Assembly: GCF_932526225.1 (NCBI RefSeq)
Contig: NC_064035.1
Span: 6,573,501-6,633,500, forward strand
DNA length: 60,000 nucleotides
Reading direction: 5' to 3'
Source of the DNA: Nematostella vectensis
Lineage: Eukaryota > Cnidaria > Anthozoa > Actiniaria > Edwardsiidae
Shown: positions 24,553-36,500 of the stretch, one piece after another
Position numbering within the stretch: position 1 is the first letter of the stretch
Layout: each line of letters starts with the position of its first letter
The notes under the pieces: generated by a model
Told to the model about the DNA's origin: nothing
The model's input: only the letters and a program-made list of their open reading frames with translations
The model's database searches: none
Program-made: the position numbers and the translations under genes

Positions 24553-25114
24553 CAGGGCTTCTGGAATTACGCGCTTGTGCGGAAGCGCGTAATTTGGCTT
24601 TTTCCGCGTAATCCACAAATTTCCGCGTAATCCCGCGTAATTGGGCTAAATTTTGAAAGCAAAACATTTAATTGCACAGCTGATGTGTTCTTTTAGGGTT
24701 CTTACCTCTATTTCTCGTAAAGAAAAAGAGATATTCTTCGTAAGAGTGCGATATTTCGGACTGAGTTTCGAAAACAAATAAAATGTCTAGGCGTTCTTTG
24801 CCAAACCGCGAAGGCCTAGGACTAATAATAAAATACCTTTTTTAATTGGCTGGTGGCTAATAGCCAATGAAAACTTGCCTAAGATATTTTCAAGTTTTTT
24901 CGTGCTTTCCTTCGGTACAAAATGTAGTTCGGGCGTAACAGTTGATATTCCGTGTAATTTAGCGCGTAATTCAGTAAAGAATCCCGCAAAATCAATGAAA
25001 AATGTATTGCAAAATCCCGCGCAATTTAGCGCGTAATGATTGATTTTGCGCGTAATTTAGCAAAGAATCTCGCGTAATTTTGAGGGTTTTTTTCGCGTAA
25101 TTCCAGAAGGCCTG
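24553..25114. mobile_element. Non-autonomous DNA transposon (562 bp) with TIRs and 7-bp TSD
   Basis: The ends are inverted repeats: CAGGGCTTCTGGAATTACGC on the left and, read inward, CAGGCCTTCTGGAATTACGC on the right. The 7-bp sequence AATATTA flanks both ends (24,546-24,552 and 25,115-25,121), as expected for a target-site duplication. The inside is full of GCGTAATT motifs in both orientations and has no long open frame, so it depended on a transposase supplied elsewhere. Confidence 0.85.
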
Positions 25115-25721
25115 AATATTATACACACATGAAGATATAAATGGCGGCAAAAACGTCTTAGACGTAGTTAGAGGTTATTTAAATTTCTTTTAATAGTTTT
25201 TTTGGATCGGCTAAAGGGTTGCTGCTTGGCTGAGTAGTCAATTTCATTCCATGTTATAACATGGAATAAAGCGAAAAATGAGGACATATTTTTATGCAGA
25301 TTGCAATAATAAATCGTCCAACATAAAACAATAAGAACACAACCAAAGATTGCAATGACCACTTTATTCACAAAGCGTCGATCATACTCATAATTTGTTA
25401 GTGGTAGTAAACTAATTTCGTATAAAACAGTTCGCTTAGGCATAAAGCGGGTGGGGAATAAATAAATAGCATCTCACAGGACACAAACCCTCAGGCCAGT
25501 GTTGTAGTGCTGTCTTTATTCTAGGGTAATGTCGATTATTGGTTAGGAGCCCTTTGTTTCTTCCTACCATAGGAACCATCTTGCAGGGTGCATGGTAGTT
25601 GGAGCTATGCATGGTATGGTCAACATAGCACAAGGCGCTAAGCGAGGCTAATGCATATCTCGACATTATCTCTATAAAGCGCGCTTTACTACACGCTCCG
25701 TATGGCTTTGCCTAAGTTACC

Positions 25722-25880
25722 GTCGATTGACAAAACGTTGCCGTCAACCGGCTTCGCGACTACGCGACAAGCCCGCATGCAAGCATGAGTAAAAACCACT
25801 GAAGCGCCTAGCTATATAGCCACCGCATATATTCAGGCTTGGTCGCGAAGCCGGTTGACGACAACGTTTTGTCAATCGAC
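25722..25880. mobile_element. Foldback element, 39-bp arms, 81-bp spacer
   Basis: The arms (GTCGATTGACAAAACGTTG, then CGTCAACCGGCTTCGCGAC) are inverted copies with one mismatch. The right arm ends exactly where the 37-bp minisatellite begins. Confidence 0.75.
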
Positions 25881-26530
25881 TGTATGCACGGCGAGTGTTA
25901 CAGACACTTTGTATGACGTCTTACACGGCGAGTGTTACAGACACTTTGTATGACGTCATACACGGCGAGTGTTACAGACACATTGTATGACGTCATACAC
26001 GGCGAGTGTTACAGACACTTTGTATGACGTCATACACGGCAAGTGTTACAGACACTTTGTATGACGTCATACACGGCGAGTGTTACAGACACATTGTATG
26101 ACGTCATACACGGCGAGTGTTACAGACACTTTGTATGACGTTATACACGGCGAGTGTTACAGACACTTTGTATGACGTCATACACGGCGAGTGTAACAGA
26201 CACATTGTATGACGTCATACACGGCGAGTGTTACAGACACTTTGTATGACGTCATACACGGCGAGTGTTACAGACACTTTGTATGACGTCATACACGGAG
26301 AATACCACATATTCCTCGTATGACGTCATGCATGGAGAATGTCACATTTACTTAGTATGACGTCATACATGGAGAATGTCACATTTACTTAGCATGGCGT
26401 CATACACGGTGAATGTCACATACATCGTATGTCGTCATACATAATTTCATATATACTTCTTATTTAGTCATACACGGAGAATGTCACATTTACTTCGTAC
26501 GACGTCGTACATGGCGAATGTAATGGCAGC
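25881..26530. repeat. 37-bp minisatellite carrying TGACGTCA in most units
   Basis: The unit contains ACGGCGAGTGTTACAGACAC followed by TTTGTATGACGTCATAC. About 11 good units run to 26,300; degenerate ones with ATGGAGAATGTCACATTTAC follow. Roughly a dozen copies of the palindrome TGACGTCA (the CRE/ATF full site) are present. The array lies between the LRRC46-like gene and the 3' end of R3. Confidence 0.93.
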
Positions 26531-27158
26531 TGCGTATGACTTCAAAGCTTCAAAAGCTCGGTATTAAGTCAAAGAATACGATCAACACATGACATGTCAC
26601 ATGACTTTGTCTGACGACACACATGGCAATTGACATTTTGACACTGGGTATGACGTCATCCACTGATCTTTATAATATAGACGCTGCGCCAGCGCGTTCC
26701 CACATGGTCGGGAATCGGTCTCTAACTTGACTTGCTGAGCTCTTTTACGCATGCAGACGTCTATTTGCTACTGGCTACTAATATACGTTGTCATTAAAAT
26801 CTGAGAGCACTTTTAAAGCTCTTTCCGTGTCGGGTAATAAAAATCTTAAAACGACGTGGCATTTTCTATAATCTTGTTCGCCAAATTTCACTTTGAAGTA
26901 GATTTCCCCAGGGCGTAACTAGGATTTTTCCATAGGTAAGCCAATTACCGCAAAAGGCCTACAACTTTAAAATATTTACCTACATATCCTCTTAAACTTT
27001 TTGTTTTAATGCGTTCGCAGATCAGATACGCCATACGCGTATTAGCGTACAGATCATGGTCACGTGACAAGGTCACGTGACATGGTCACCCCTTAAATTA
27101 TATTCTATTTTGCTGTAATCAGTTAATGGCGAGTTCCCATCAGTGAGAGCTACAGAAA

Positions 27159-27368
27159 TTATCTTCGCTTTTTCCATAACCTATCCTCACTACGGAAATC
27201 ATCTTCGCTTTTTCCATCACGTATCCTTATTATGGAAAGTTTCATATAGATTAGATCAGCAAAGCCAACTTCACGTAATATCCTCCCGTCGGTGAATTCA
27301 TTGTCTGAGTTAGTGTACACAGGAGAACGTTCGGAAGTCGTAGCCAACACCTTTTCGCCACTTGCCAA
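27159..27368 (-). CDS. Unassigned open frame downstream of R3
   Basis: A 69-codon frame starts MASGEKVLATTSERSPVYTN and ends with a basic stretch (WKKRR). Its composition is unlike the flanking DNA. It lies beyond the R3 stop, on the same strand. It could be an alternative terminal exon or chance; I recognise no family. Confidence 0.2.
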   Translation of the reverse strand: MASGEKVLATTSERSPVYTNSDNEFTDGRILREVGFADLIYMKLSIIRIRDGKSEDDFRSEDRLWKKRR

Positions 27369-27551
27369 TTAAGATCAGATGGCTCAAAACCTGAAAAATA
27401 ATATATCAACTAACCAACAAACCTATACAGTACATCCAATCTGATGAGCACAAATCGGAAAATAATATGCTTTGGGGAACTAAAAGCACATAATCACACG
27501 CGGCGATCTCCACGCCTCCCGATCTTACTTAGATCTTGCGTACGATCTTAC

Positions 27552-30500
27552 CTAATCCCACTTTGGTGGCTTGTACGTCACTTTGACTCCCATTGGCTTT
27601 TTCTTCTTAGCAGCCCCACCCCCTCCGCCTCCTCCTCCGCCCCCTCCTCCTCCCCCAGAGGACTTGGACGGCTTTTTGGGTACGTCGGTGATACGTGGAG
27701 TGGAGGGGTCAACAAAGGAAGGGATGAGCTGATCCTCGCCACTTGGCGCCTTTTGGCCGTTAGGATAGACTCTATCAGGTACAAATTCACCCTTCATTCT
27801 CCTGTTGTAACACAAGAAAGTATTCCCGTGTAAACAGCGGTAGAATTGCTAGTTGTCCCAAAAGCAGGCAGATGTTGGTATTGTTTGTATAGGGCTTAAT
27901 ATAAAAAGCTGGAGGTGTTGGCGTTGTGTGTTCGAGACTTAAACTGCGATTCATGTTTCATAGCCCGAAATGCCTTATGGATATAAAACTTTTGATGAAA
28001 TAAAGGTGATTGATAGCTCTGTTCCATATATGCATCTTAATATTCAAATGGTTTTGTCATTGTTCATTATCCATGGTTCTTTGCAGGTTGCAACTCATAG
28101 CTTCCCAGAGTGCATCCTTATTTGAGAGTGTTGGCGATGCGCGTTCACTTCACGAAGCAAAAATGAGGCGTTGGGTCAAAGTTAAAAATCAATGCAAACG
28201 AGATATTCAGTAAGGAACTAAATCCGCTTGAATCACAGCGAAATTCAATCCAAGTTACAGTAAAAATGCGAAAAAGCATACAATAACCTATAGTCATGAT
28301 ATTTTCCAAAATGAGATATTTTAATATTTAAAATAAAACCAAAACAATAGTGTCACGCAACTCGGATTTAGTCTCACGCAAGTCGGATCTATTGTTTCAT
28401 TTTCAGTTTAATCTTTGTTTATCGAGGGTAACATATTTAACCGAATATACATTTTTCTAACATATCGCCCTCGGTTAGTAAGCACTGTCACTGGGGGTGG
28501 TCACTGCCAGAGGGTTTATTGCGTCCCCAGTGGTTCTTTTACGTCCCTTCGGTTCAGGTTAATGTAGTGCAGCTTGAAGAGACGGGACCTCCGGTTTAGT
28601 GTCCTTATCCGAGAAGACTGGAAACACGGGAAAATAACTTCAACTCACTTGTGACACAAATTCGAATCATGGCAGGAACCCGGAAAAATCCCCAGTTTGA
28701 GCCAGGATTCGACACTCGGCCACAGCGGTGAGAGGCCGACGCGCTAACACACTGTGCTTTCACGCAACTAAGATCTAGTGTCACGCAACTCGGATCCAGT
28801 GTCACGCAAGTCGGATTCAGTGTCACGCAAGTTGGGCCCAGAATCTAAAAAAGGGTTTTGCCCGGCTTAGGTATAAAAAAAAGGGATTTGAGTTGCTTAC
28901 CTTAGGAATCGTACAAGTATAAAGGTAACGACGATCGCTAGCACAAGGAAGCCACTGATACCCGTCACAAGGATGATGATAAAAGTGGTGTGTGACATGC
29001 GCACTCCGTCCTCTGCACCAGACCTCCCTCCTACGTTAGGGTCTCCCCCTGAGGAGTGGATATTAGAAAAGTTACAAAACGGGTTATTTGACTGTAATGA
29101 TACAGCAGTTAGCATTGAGGAAATATCGTTGCGAGGGTGAAACATCTTGATGCATGGCGATCGAGACCTCTCTATCGGACGTTGGCTAAAATGTCACGCT
29201 GGCCAATTATCCTTGATTTACTGCGCAAATTGCTAATGGTACCAACAAAGCATACGCGAACCCGTGCGTGGGTAGTAATGGTACTCTTAACCTTCCCTCG
29301 GTATCCATGCACAAACTTAACATATGTCCAAACGGAATCATAAGAGCATAACAAACTGCAAACAAATCGACAGTGAATTTGGCTTCAAATGTTTAGGCGG
29401 AAAAGAATTGATTACGAAAATGCGATTCGCTTGTTGGACACAAAAGTTCGCGAGTGCTTGCTGTTTGCAGGTTCTTACGTCAGATTCATTCTTCTGTTAC
29501 ATTTTTTATGTTTAATATATTGAGAGCAATAAAGACGAGCGGACAGGCAATACAAAGCACTTACTGTCATGCGCAACCGCGATTAAGCTGTCATGCAACG
29601 CTGCGCATGGATAGTGAATGGCACGATGAACTTTTATTCATAGCCTTGGAAGGGCTCGAATTACTGAGGAGGGGGGGGCATAAAGAAACATTAAGAAAAC
29701 ATCTGGGGGAACAGCCACGCCCAGACTGGTCATTTCCTTATACTTTTTTTAATATTGGGGGGAGGGGTGGTGTTATTGTAGCTATCAATACCATATTTAT
29801 TGTACATTGTACCGAGTGTGCAATACTTAAACTGCTATACACGGCCATATATTGTTTATTATACCGAGTGTGCAATACTAAAACTGCTATACACGGCCAT
29901 ATATTGTTTATTGTACCGAGTGTGCAATACTAAAACTGCTATACACGGCCATATATTATTAATTGTACCGAGTGTGCATTACTAAAACTGCTATACACGG
30001 CCATATATTGTTTATTGTACCGAGTTTGCAATACTAAAACTGCTATACACGGCCATATATTGTTTATTGTACCGAGTGTGCAATACTAAAACTGCTATAC
30101 ACGGCCATATATTGTGCATTGTACCGAGTGTGCAATACTAAAACTGCAATACGAGGCCATATATTGTACATTGTACCGAGTGTGCAATACTAAAACTGCT
30201 ATACACGGCCATATATTGTACATTGTACCGAGTGTGCAATACTAAAACTGCTATACACGGCCATATATTGTACATTGTACCGAGTACGCAATACTAAAAC
30301 TGCTATACACGGCCATATATTGTGCATTGTACCGAGTGTGCAATACTAAAACTGCTATACACGACCATATATTGTACATTGTACCGAGTGTGCAATACTA
30401 AAACTGCTATACACGGCCATATATTGTACATTGTACCGAGTACGCAATACTAAAACTGCTATACACGGCCATATATTGTACATTGTACCGAGTGTGCAAT

Positions 30501-33500
30501 ACTAAAACTGCAATACGAGGCCATATATTGTACATTGTACCGAGTGTGCAATACCAAAACTGCTATATACGGCCATATATTGTTTATTGTACCGAGTGTG
30601 CAATACTGAAACTGCTATACACGGCCATATATTGTTCATTGTACCGAGTGTGCAATACTGAAACTGCTATACACGGCCTATACTTCGAGTAGCTTGAATC
30701 ATAGAGCGGCAGGTGAAAAAATAGAGATGTTGTCACGAAGCGTACGAATATGGGCGAGCAGTGCTATGCGTTTGACATCGAGGTCCATCTGGCAACTCTT
30801 TGCAACACAAAGCTTCTAAATAGTGATTCTGTTTTTTAGTTATTTGAATAAGCTGCTGAGGAAATGCCTGCATTGTGAGTATTATTATATTATATGCAAA
30901 ATCGAGGCATCATTGACATTTTCTATTATTTTTTTATTATTTTAGTCTGGATAAGAGGGTAGGAATTGTGTTAATCGTTCCTGCGTGTGCGTGTGTGTGT
31001 TTTTTTTTTAATATAAATTGGTTCGTATGTAATTTCAGTTTTCTATGTAATATGAATTATTTATGCGCTCCATACAAAACCGCGAAAATTTAATTCATGT
31101 CTTGATATAGGTCCACCGATTTATAATTTAAAGAGCACCTACAGTGGCAATGTTAAACTGTGGGAGTTCATTTGAACTGGCCAATATTCAATTATTGATG
31201 CGAATATAAAAGACGTGAGAACAAATGCCGACACCTTTTCGCCAATTTCATTATATCCCCGGGAAGATCAAAAGCTGGATTCAAAAGCAACAATTCTTAA
31301 TAAAGAGAATAGACATTGCAATATGTTTCTTTCTGTACATTGCAGAATAGTAATATATTAACATTTGTCAAACATGAGACGAGTGATGCCACAGATGCGT
31401 GGATGGCGCGCATGACAGCTCTTTCCGTGGGGCCTAATGCGGTCAGGGCCTTCGTCTTGAATCGTTTAGCATAAACCGTAAGAATGCGCAAAAGAATATC
31501 AGCCAAATAATCCCTCTTTATAAGGTGGTTTTGTTCATTAAAACTTTCCTATGGTTGCTCAGACAACCTCACTTACAATCGACAAAAGAACGCATAACAT
31601 TGTTTTAACGACTTATGATAATACTATCGGAGATAAAGGGAGAGGGCGTGTAGGAAAACACAATAACAACCGGTCTCTTAAATCGCCCTACCTGGGGTCC
31701 GAGTTGGGCTTCTTGGTGTGGATGACACATCCCATATACTCGAACTAGTTCCTCCTTTAGAGTCCCAGGCTGCAATCACCCCAATGGAAATGTTAAGTTG
31801 CTTGTTGAGCACCTCTCGCTTCTCGCGCATGAGGTCAGCCAACACGACTCCGTTAAGGACTTTAGTACGGTTGCTCGCTCCCATGTGGGACGTCACAGTT
31901 GCGTAAAATGCAGCGGTCAACCCGCCTTTGCTATGCGCAGGCGCATCTGGCGAAATACTAAACATCACCACACTGACGTCTATCTGAGACTTAGAACTCC
32001 CTGTGGAAGATGGGGCTGAAGGATTTACGCTGTCCGGTCTTACCGTTGGCTCGAAAGTTTTAACAATTTTGATAACATGTCCCGGTGTACTTGGACTTAA
32101 TTCCCCGCTGTCCGCTTCCCGGCGTCTTCTCTTTAGTGACTTTGACATTGAAAAGCAATCAATTGTTCTACAAGCATCCGCTAGCACTTTCTGTGTGACT
32201 TGCTTTATCTTTGGCTCGATCACCAAGAACTCTCTAATACTAATTGAGTCAATTGTGAGGGCGACTCCTTCTTGTAAAGCACGAGGGTCAAGTAACTTGG
32301 TGCAGCACGGCAGTCCGCTAGTATCTGAGGCGCAGTTATAGCACACGCACTTGACGCCGCCCGTAGAACAAGCGTAAGGCTCAGCTGGCGGCAAGGTGGG
32401 TACACGCTGACCCTGGATCTTACTCGGCACAACTGACATGCTCGGGGTACCTGTGGAAGGAGAGAATGCAACATTCGAAAAGGATTGCGTGATAGTTTTA
32501 CAAGGTGTAGCTGAGAGAAGTGGCGATGGGGTCCGCGATGTTTTCGTGACGTCGATCTTTGGCGAAGGTCGCAGCGTCGGTAGACGAGAAAGGGTTCTAT
32601 CCCGGATTGTTTTTGAAGAGGGACGAAGTCCACTAGACCCCTGACGCCATGGTGTCATTTCATTCTTTGAAAAAGGGGTCTCTGGATTGAAGGATTGTGA
32701 CGGCTTGGAGTCAACACCAATAGCTGATTTAAGTGATCCTGTATTCCATGGGTCTTGGCTTTTCAGGTTCCCAAGTTCCGACGGTATTTGATTGGTTTCC
32801 ATATTGGACCATGAGCCTCCCTTTTGGATCAAAATGATTCCGTCCCCGTGAGTGGCGCTTGCAGTCGACGTGAGCAGGGTCTCGGTAGAGCACGGCGTCG
32901 TGTAAGGCGCACTTGTGGAATCCAGTACTTGGCTCTCGCTCTCCCCATCCCCTGAGGGTTCACAAAGGTGAATAAGAGTGATGAGGAGAAGGCATCTCAG
33001 CGATACCCTGCGTACAAGTGTAAATTTGCCCCGGTGTTTAGGCAGCAGTGTGACTTGTGACTTGGGCATGCCGTGTATAAAGTCTCACGTCTGGATAAAG
33101 CACTCAGTTGGAAAGATAGGGGCCATCATTTTTAAGCCATACATAAGACCCAGCGAACACTCAGCTGAACGCTTTCTCGTCGACAACATTTACCTATGCG
33201 AAGTTCACTTATTAACCCTTTCCGAGCCAAAACACTGATTAAAATAAACAGAGAATTTGACACTGCGATCGAGGCAGGTGGCTGGTCGCCGTTCAGCCAA
33301 TCGTGAAGGGCGAATACCCCGCGTACTCTTACTTGCATCTATTAGCGTCTAAATCGATTGTAATTGATGTTTTACACGGAATGGACTTAAGAAAGGCAAT
33401 TTAACGATTTGTGATCTACCCTGCTAGAAGCCAATTGATCTACACTAACACATATTATAGTCGAGTAATTAACGCATCCAACAGACGCCCGAACCGCAGG

Positions 33501-36500
33501 TTGAGAAGCTGTCGTCGACTAACCTACCAAACGCACGGTAGTGGTTAAAGGAAGACGATTTGACTTACGCACTATAAGAGATGAATCGAACTTGGGAATT
33601 AAATATTCGGGTACAACTTTGAACACAGCCTGAAATATCACTGAGGAAAACCTGTGACCCCAAATTGTCTGTTTGCTTTCAATTTTCTCATAAAAAGCCA
33701 CGAATTACTCATCATATCAAATTCTTTCAATCTCGTTATTAAACCGCTCTTTGAAACAGACACCATTTAACACCTAGGACATCTCCTCGGAAAAATATTC
33801 TTGTGGAAGTAAAATATCTCTTCTTGCCGCATTCTCACTCGGTTAAATAATTTATCAATGTCATGGTTAGAAATAAACTCCTCTGCTTGACAAAGCAGAA
33901 TTATGCTCTGTTCTGTTTTATTTCCCCCCTAAAAATTAGTATTGCTATTTTCTCACTCAATTCAATTACACTTTCGTTCAAAACTGAGTATTACTTTAAG
34001 GAAGTGTTATTGCTTTTATCCTTTCACGGTTGATATAATTAAAATCCTATATTTTCTTTTGTCAATTGAACATCTACTCTATGCCTAGAACATAAAGAAC
34101 AGGAAGACGTTAATTTATTTGCCTTCCATTTCCTGGGATTTATCTTTTTTGTGAAATATTCAGGGCCTGCTGCGGCTTGAAATAATGTTTGTGGTGAAGT
34201 GGCGGCTTTCGTAAACAGAGGCGTATAGCAGAGTAAAAACTAAATACAAAAGAAATTAACTTTTGTTGATTATGAGATTTCATTAACTCCTGAGGTGGGA
34301 AATTAGAATTATCAAATTAAAATCTGAGAAGAGATGAAAGCACGGATAGTCACTAGAAGCGTGTGAAATAATCATGATGAAAAAATGTTTAAAAGTGACA
34401 CACCGTCGCAGTACACATTTTACATATACATGTTCTCTTAATGTCAAAATCGATGTACACAAAATATAACAGAAAATTCAAAAACTTGGAGTTCATGTGA
34501 CCACAAAAAAGCGAAGAAACAAGATATTTCATTGAACTTCAAACAAACGCTTAGATAACTATCGATGACCTAAAATATTCAAGTAGATGTTGTGCTTGTA
34601 CCAATTTTATAGCAAAGCAAACTAAACTATTTATAATCCAAAACGCACGTAAAAATCAAGAAGGAGAAGAACATAGTGAAAGACGTTTTGTTGGAATTGG
34701 ACATAAAAATGCGTTCTAAGCCCTTATTGGTGAAAAAAGCTCTGAGTAAGACTTTTTCAGTCATAAAGAAAAGAGCGGAAACAAAATGACGAAGATTAAA
34801 TCTAAGTGTTGAGTATAAGCATAATTCACGATATGTTAATATTTTTGTATTTCAGTGTTTTAGCAGGGTTTGGTCATTTCGAGGAATGGTAAAACTCTCA
34901 TCATATTTTACGTGCCAGATTTAAGCTTTCACGCCTTGTGAACATCACGTGCCATATATATTCATACGCCAACCAGTGATAACTTGCCAAACTGTCATGT
35001 GCACTCCTCCTGTAGATCACGTGCCAGATTTTTGTTTGCACGCCTCGTGAAGATCACGTGCCAGACTTTCACCCGCACGTCCCGTGAAGATCACGTGCCA
35101 GAGTTTCGCTTGCTCACCACATCCGTGCATCACGTGCCAAATTTTCACTGGCACGCCTCTTGTAGATCACGTGCCAGATTTTCGCTTGCACACCTCGTTC
35201 GTGCATCACACGCCAAACCCTCATATGTACAACTCGTGTATATCACGTGCCAAACTCCCACCTCTCCTATTCGACCACGTGTACTCACACGGCTTGTCCA
35301 CATGGATTTTACTTGAACGCCAAACTCAATAGTCCTTTACTGCCATTTTAGGTTTGTTCTATCGTCACGTGCACGGCTCTTGGGGCTCTCGTACACTTGC
35401 TTCCGTCGATTGCACGCCACGTGTAGAACCACGTGCAATGTTGTGATGTCGGCTCAAAGTTTTTTAGTTTGGACACGTGCACGCCTCATGTGACCACGTG
35501 CACCTGCTTGTGTCAGTCGCCTGCATAGTGGCTATATCCGTGGAGATTAGTTAAGGTTCGTCTTCGCCGCCATTGGCTTGAAAGTGGAGTGCATCTTTGG
35601 CTGTAGTGGGTGCGTAGAAACAGCATGCAGTGGCAATAAATAACAAACTGATCACAAACATAAACCAAGTCATGAACATGTGAGTTGCACATCTTTTTAC
35701 ATTTAAAAGCGTGTTTTGCAGCCGCATTAGTTGCTACTATTGGGTACTCATTATTAGTTAATGATTATTTGTCTTTGCTAGTTGTACAATGTTAGAAAAA
35801 CATCATCGTTTCATTCAAGAAGAAAACAAGAAAATTTGCGAACAAGAAGGAATGGTATGAAGAGTGACGTCACACGATGAGTGCTTTCGTCTAAATGGTC
35901 ATTAGAGGATCGATACGGGGTGCGCGGGCTAAAATACTCACGCAATAGAAATAATTGAGTTTTTACGCGCTACGAAAAACGAAGGAAAAGAGGATCCTTT
36001 GCAAAGTCGCATAAAAGTTCTCAACTAATATTGCGTTAAGTGGCCAAGGCGAGAAAACCAGCTATTGAATCGGACTTACAAATAATGGTATTCAATCGGT
36101 AGTCGAGTGAGAAGGGAAATACAAATTCAAAAAATATATATGTTTAATATGTAATAACGTCACGTGATCAGGGATGTAGAGATGTCACGTGATGTGAGAT
36201 GTCGTGGCGCCACGTGATGAGGGATGTGGGACGTCACGTGGTCAGGGATGGGAAGACATCTCGTGATATGTGCTGTGGTGACGTTACGTGACGAGAGATT
36301 TAATGACATCACGTGATGAGGGCTGTGGTACGTCACGTGACGAGAGATTTAGTGACGTCGCGTGATGAGGGCTGTCGTACGTCACGTGACGAGAGATTTA
36401 GTGACGTCACGTGATGAAGTATGTGGAGACGTCACGTGACATTACAAAGCTTACGTAGTTAAAAGATTTGAATAAGGCATGGGTGGATGAGATGGTGGAT

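Noticed and set aside
25881-26300. CRISPR-like appearance of regularly spaced repeats
   Set aside because: The sequence between cores is itself repeated, so there are no unique spacers, and the context is eukaryotic.
27444-27833. 129-residue + strand frame
   Set aside because: It is antisense to the R3 tail exon; the - strand reading has the family motifs and a matching acceptor.
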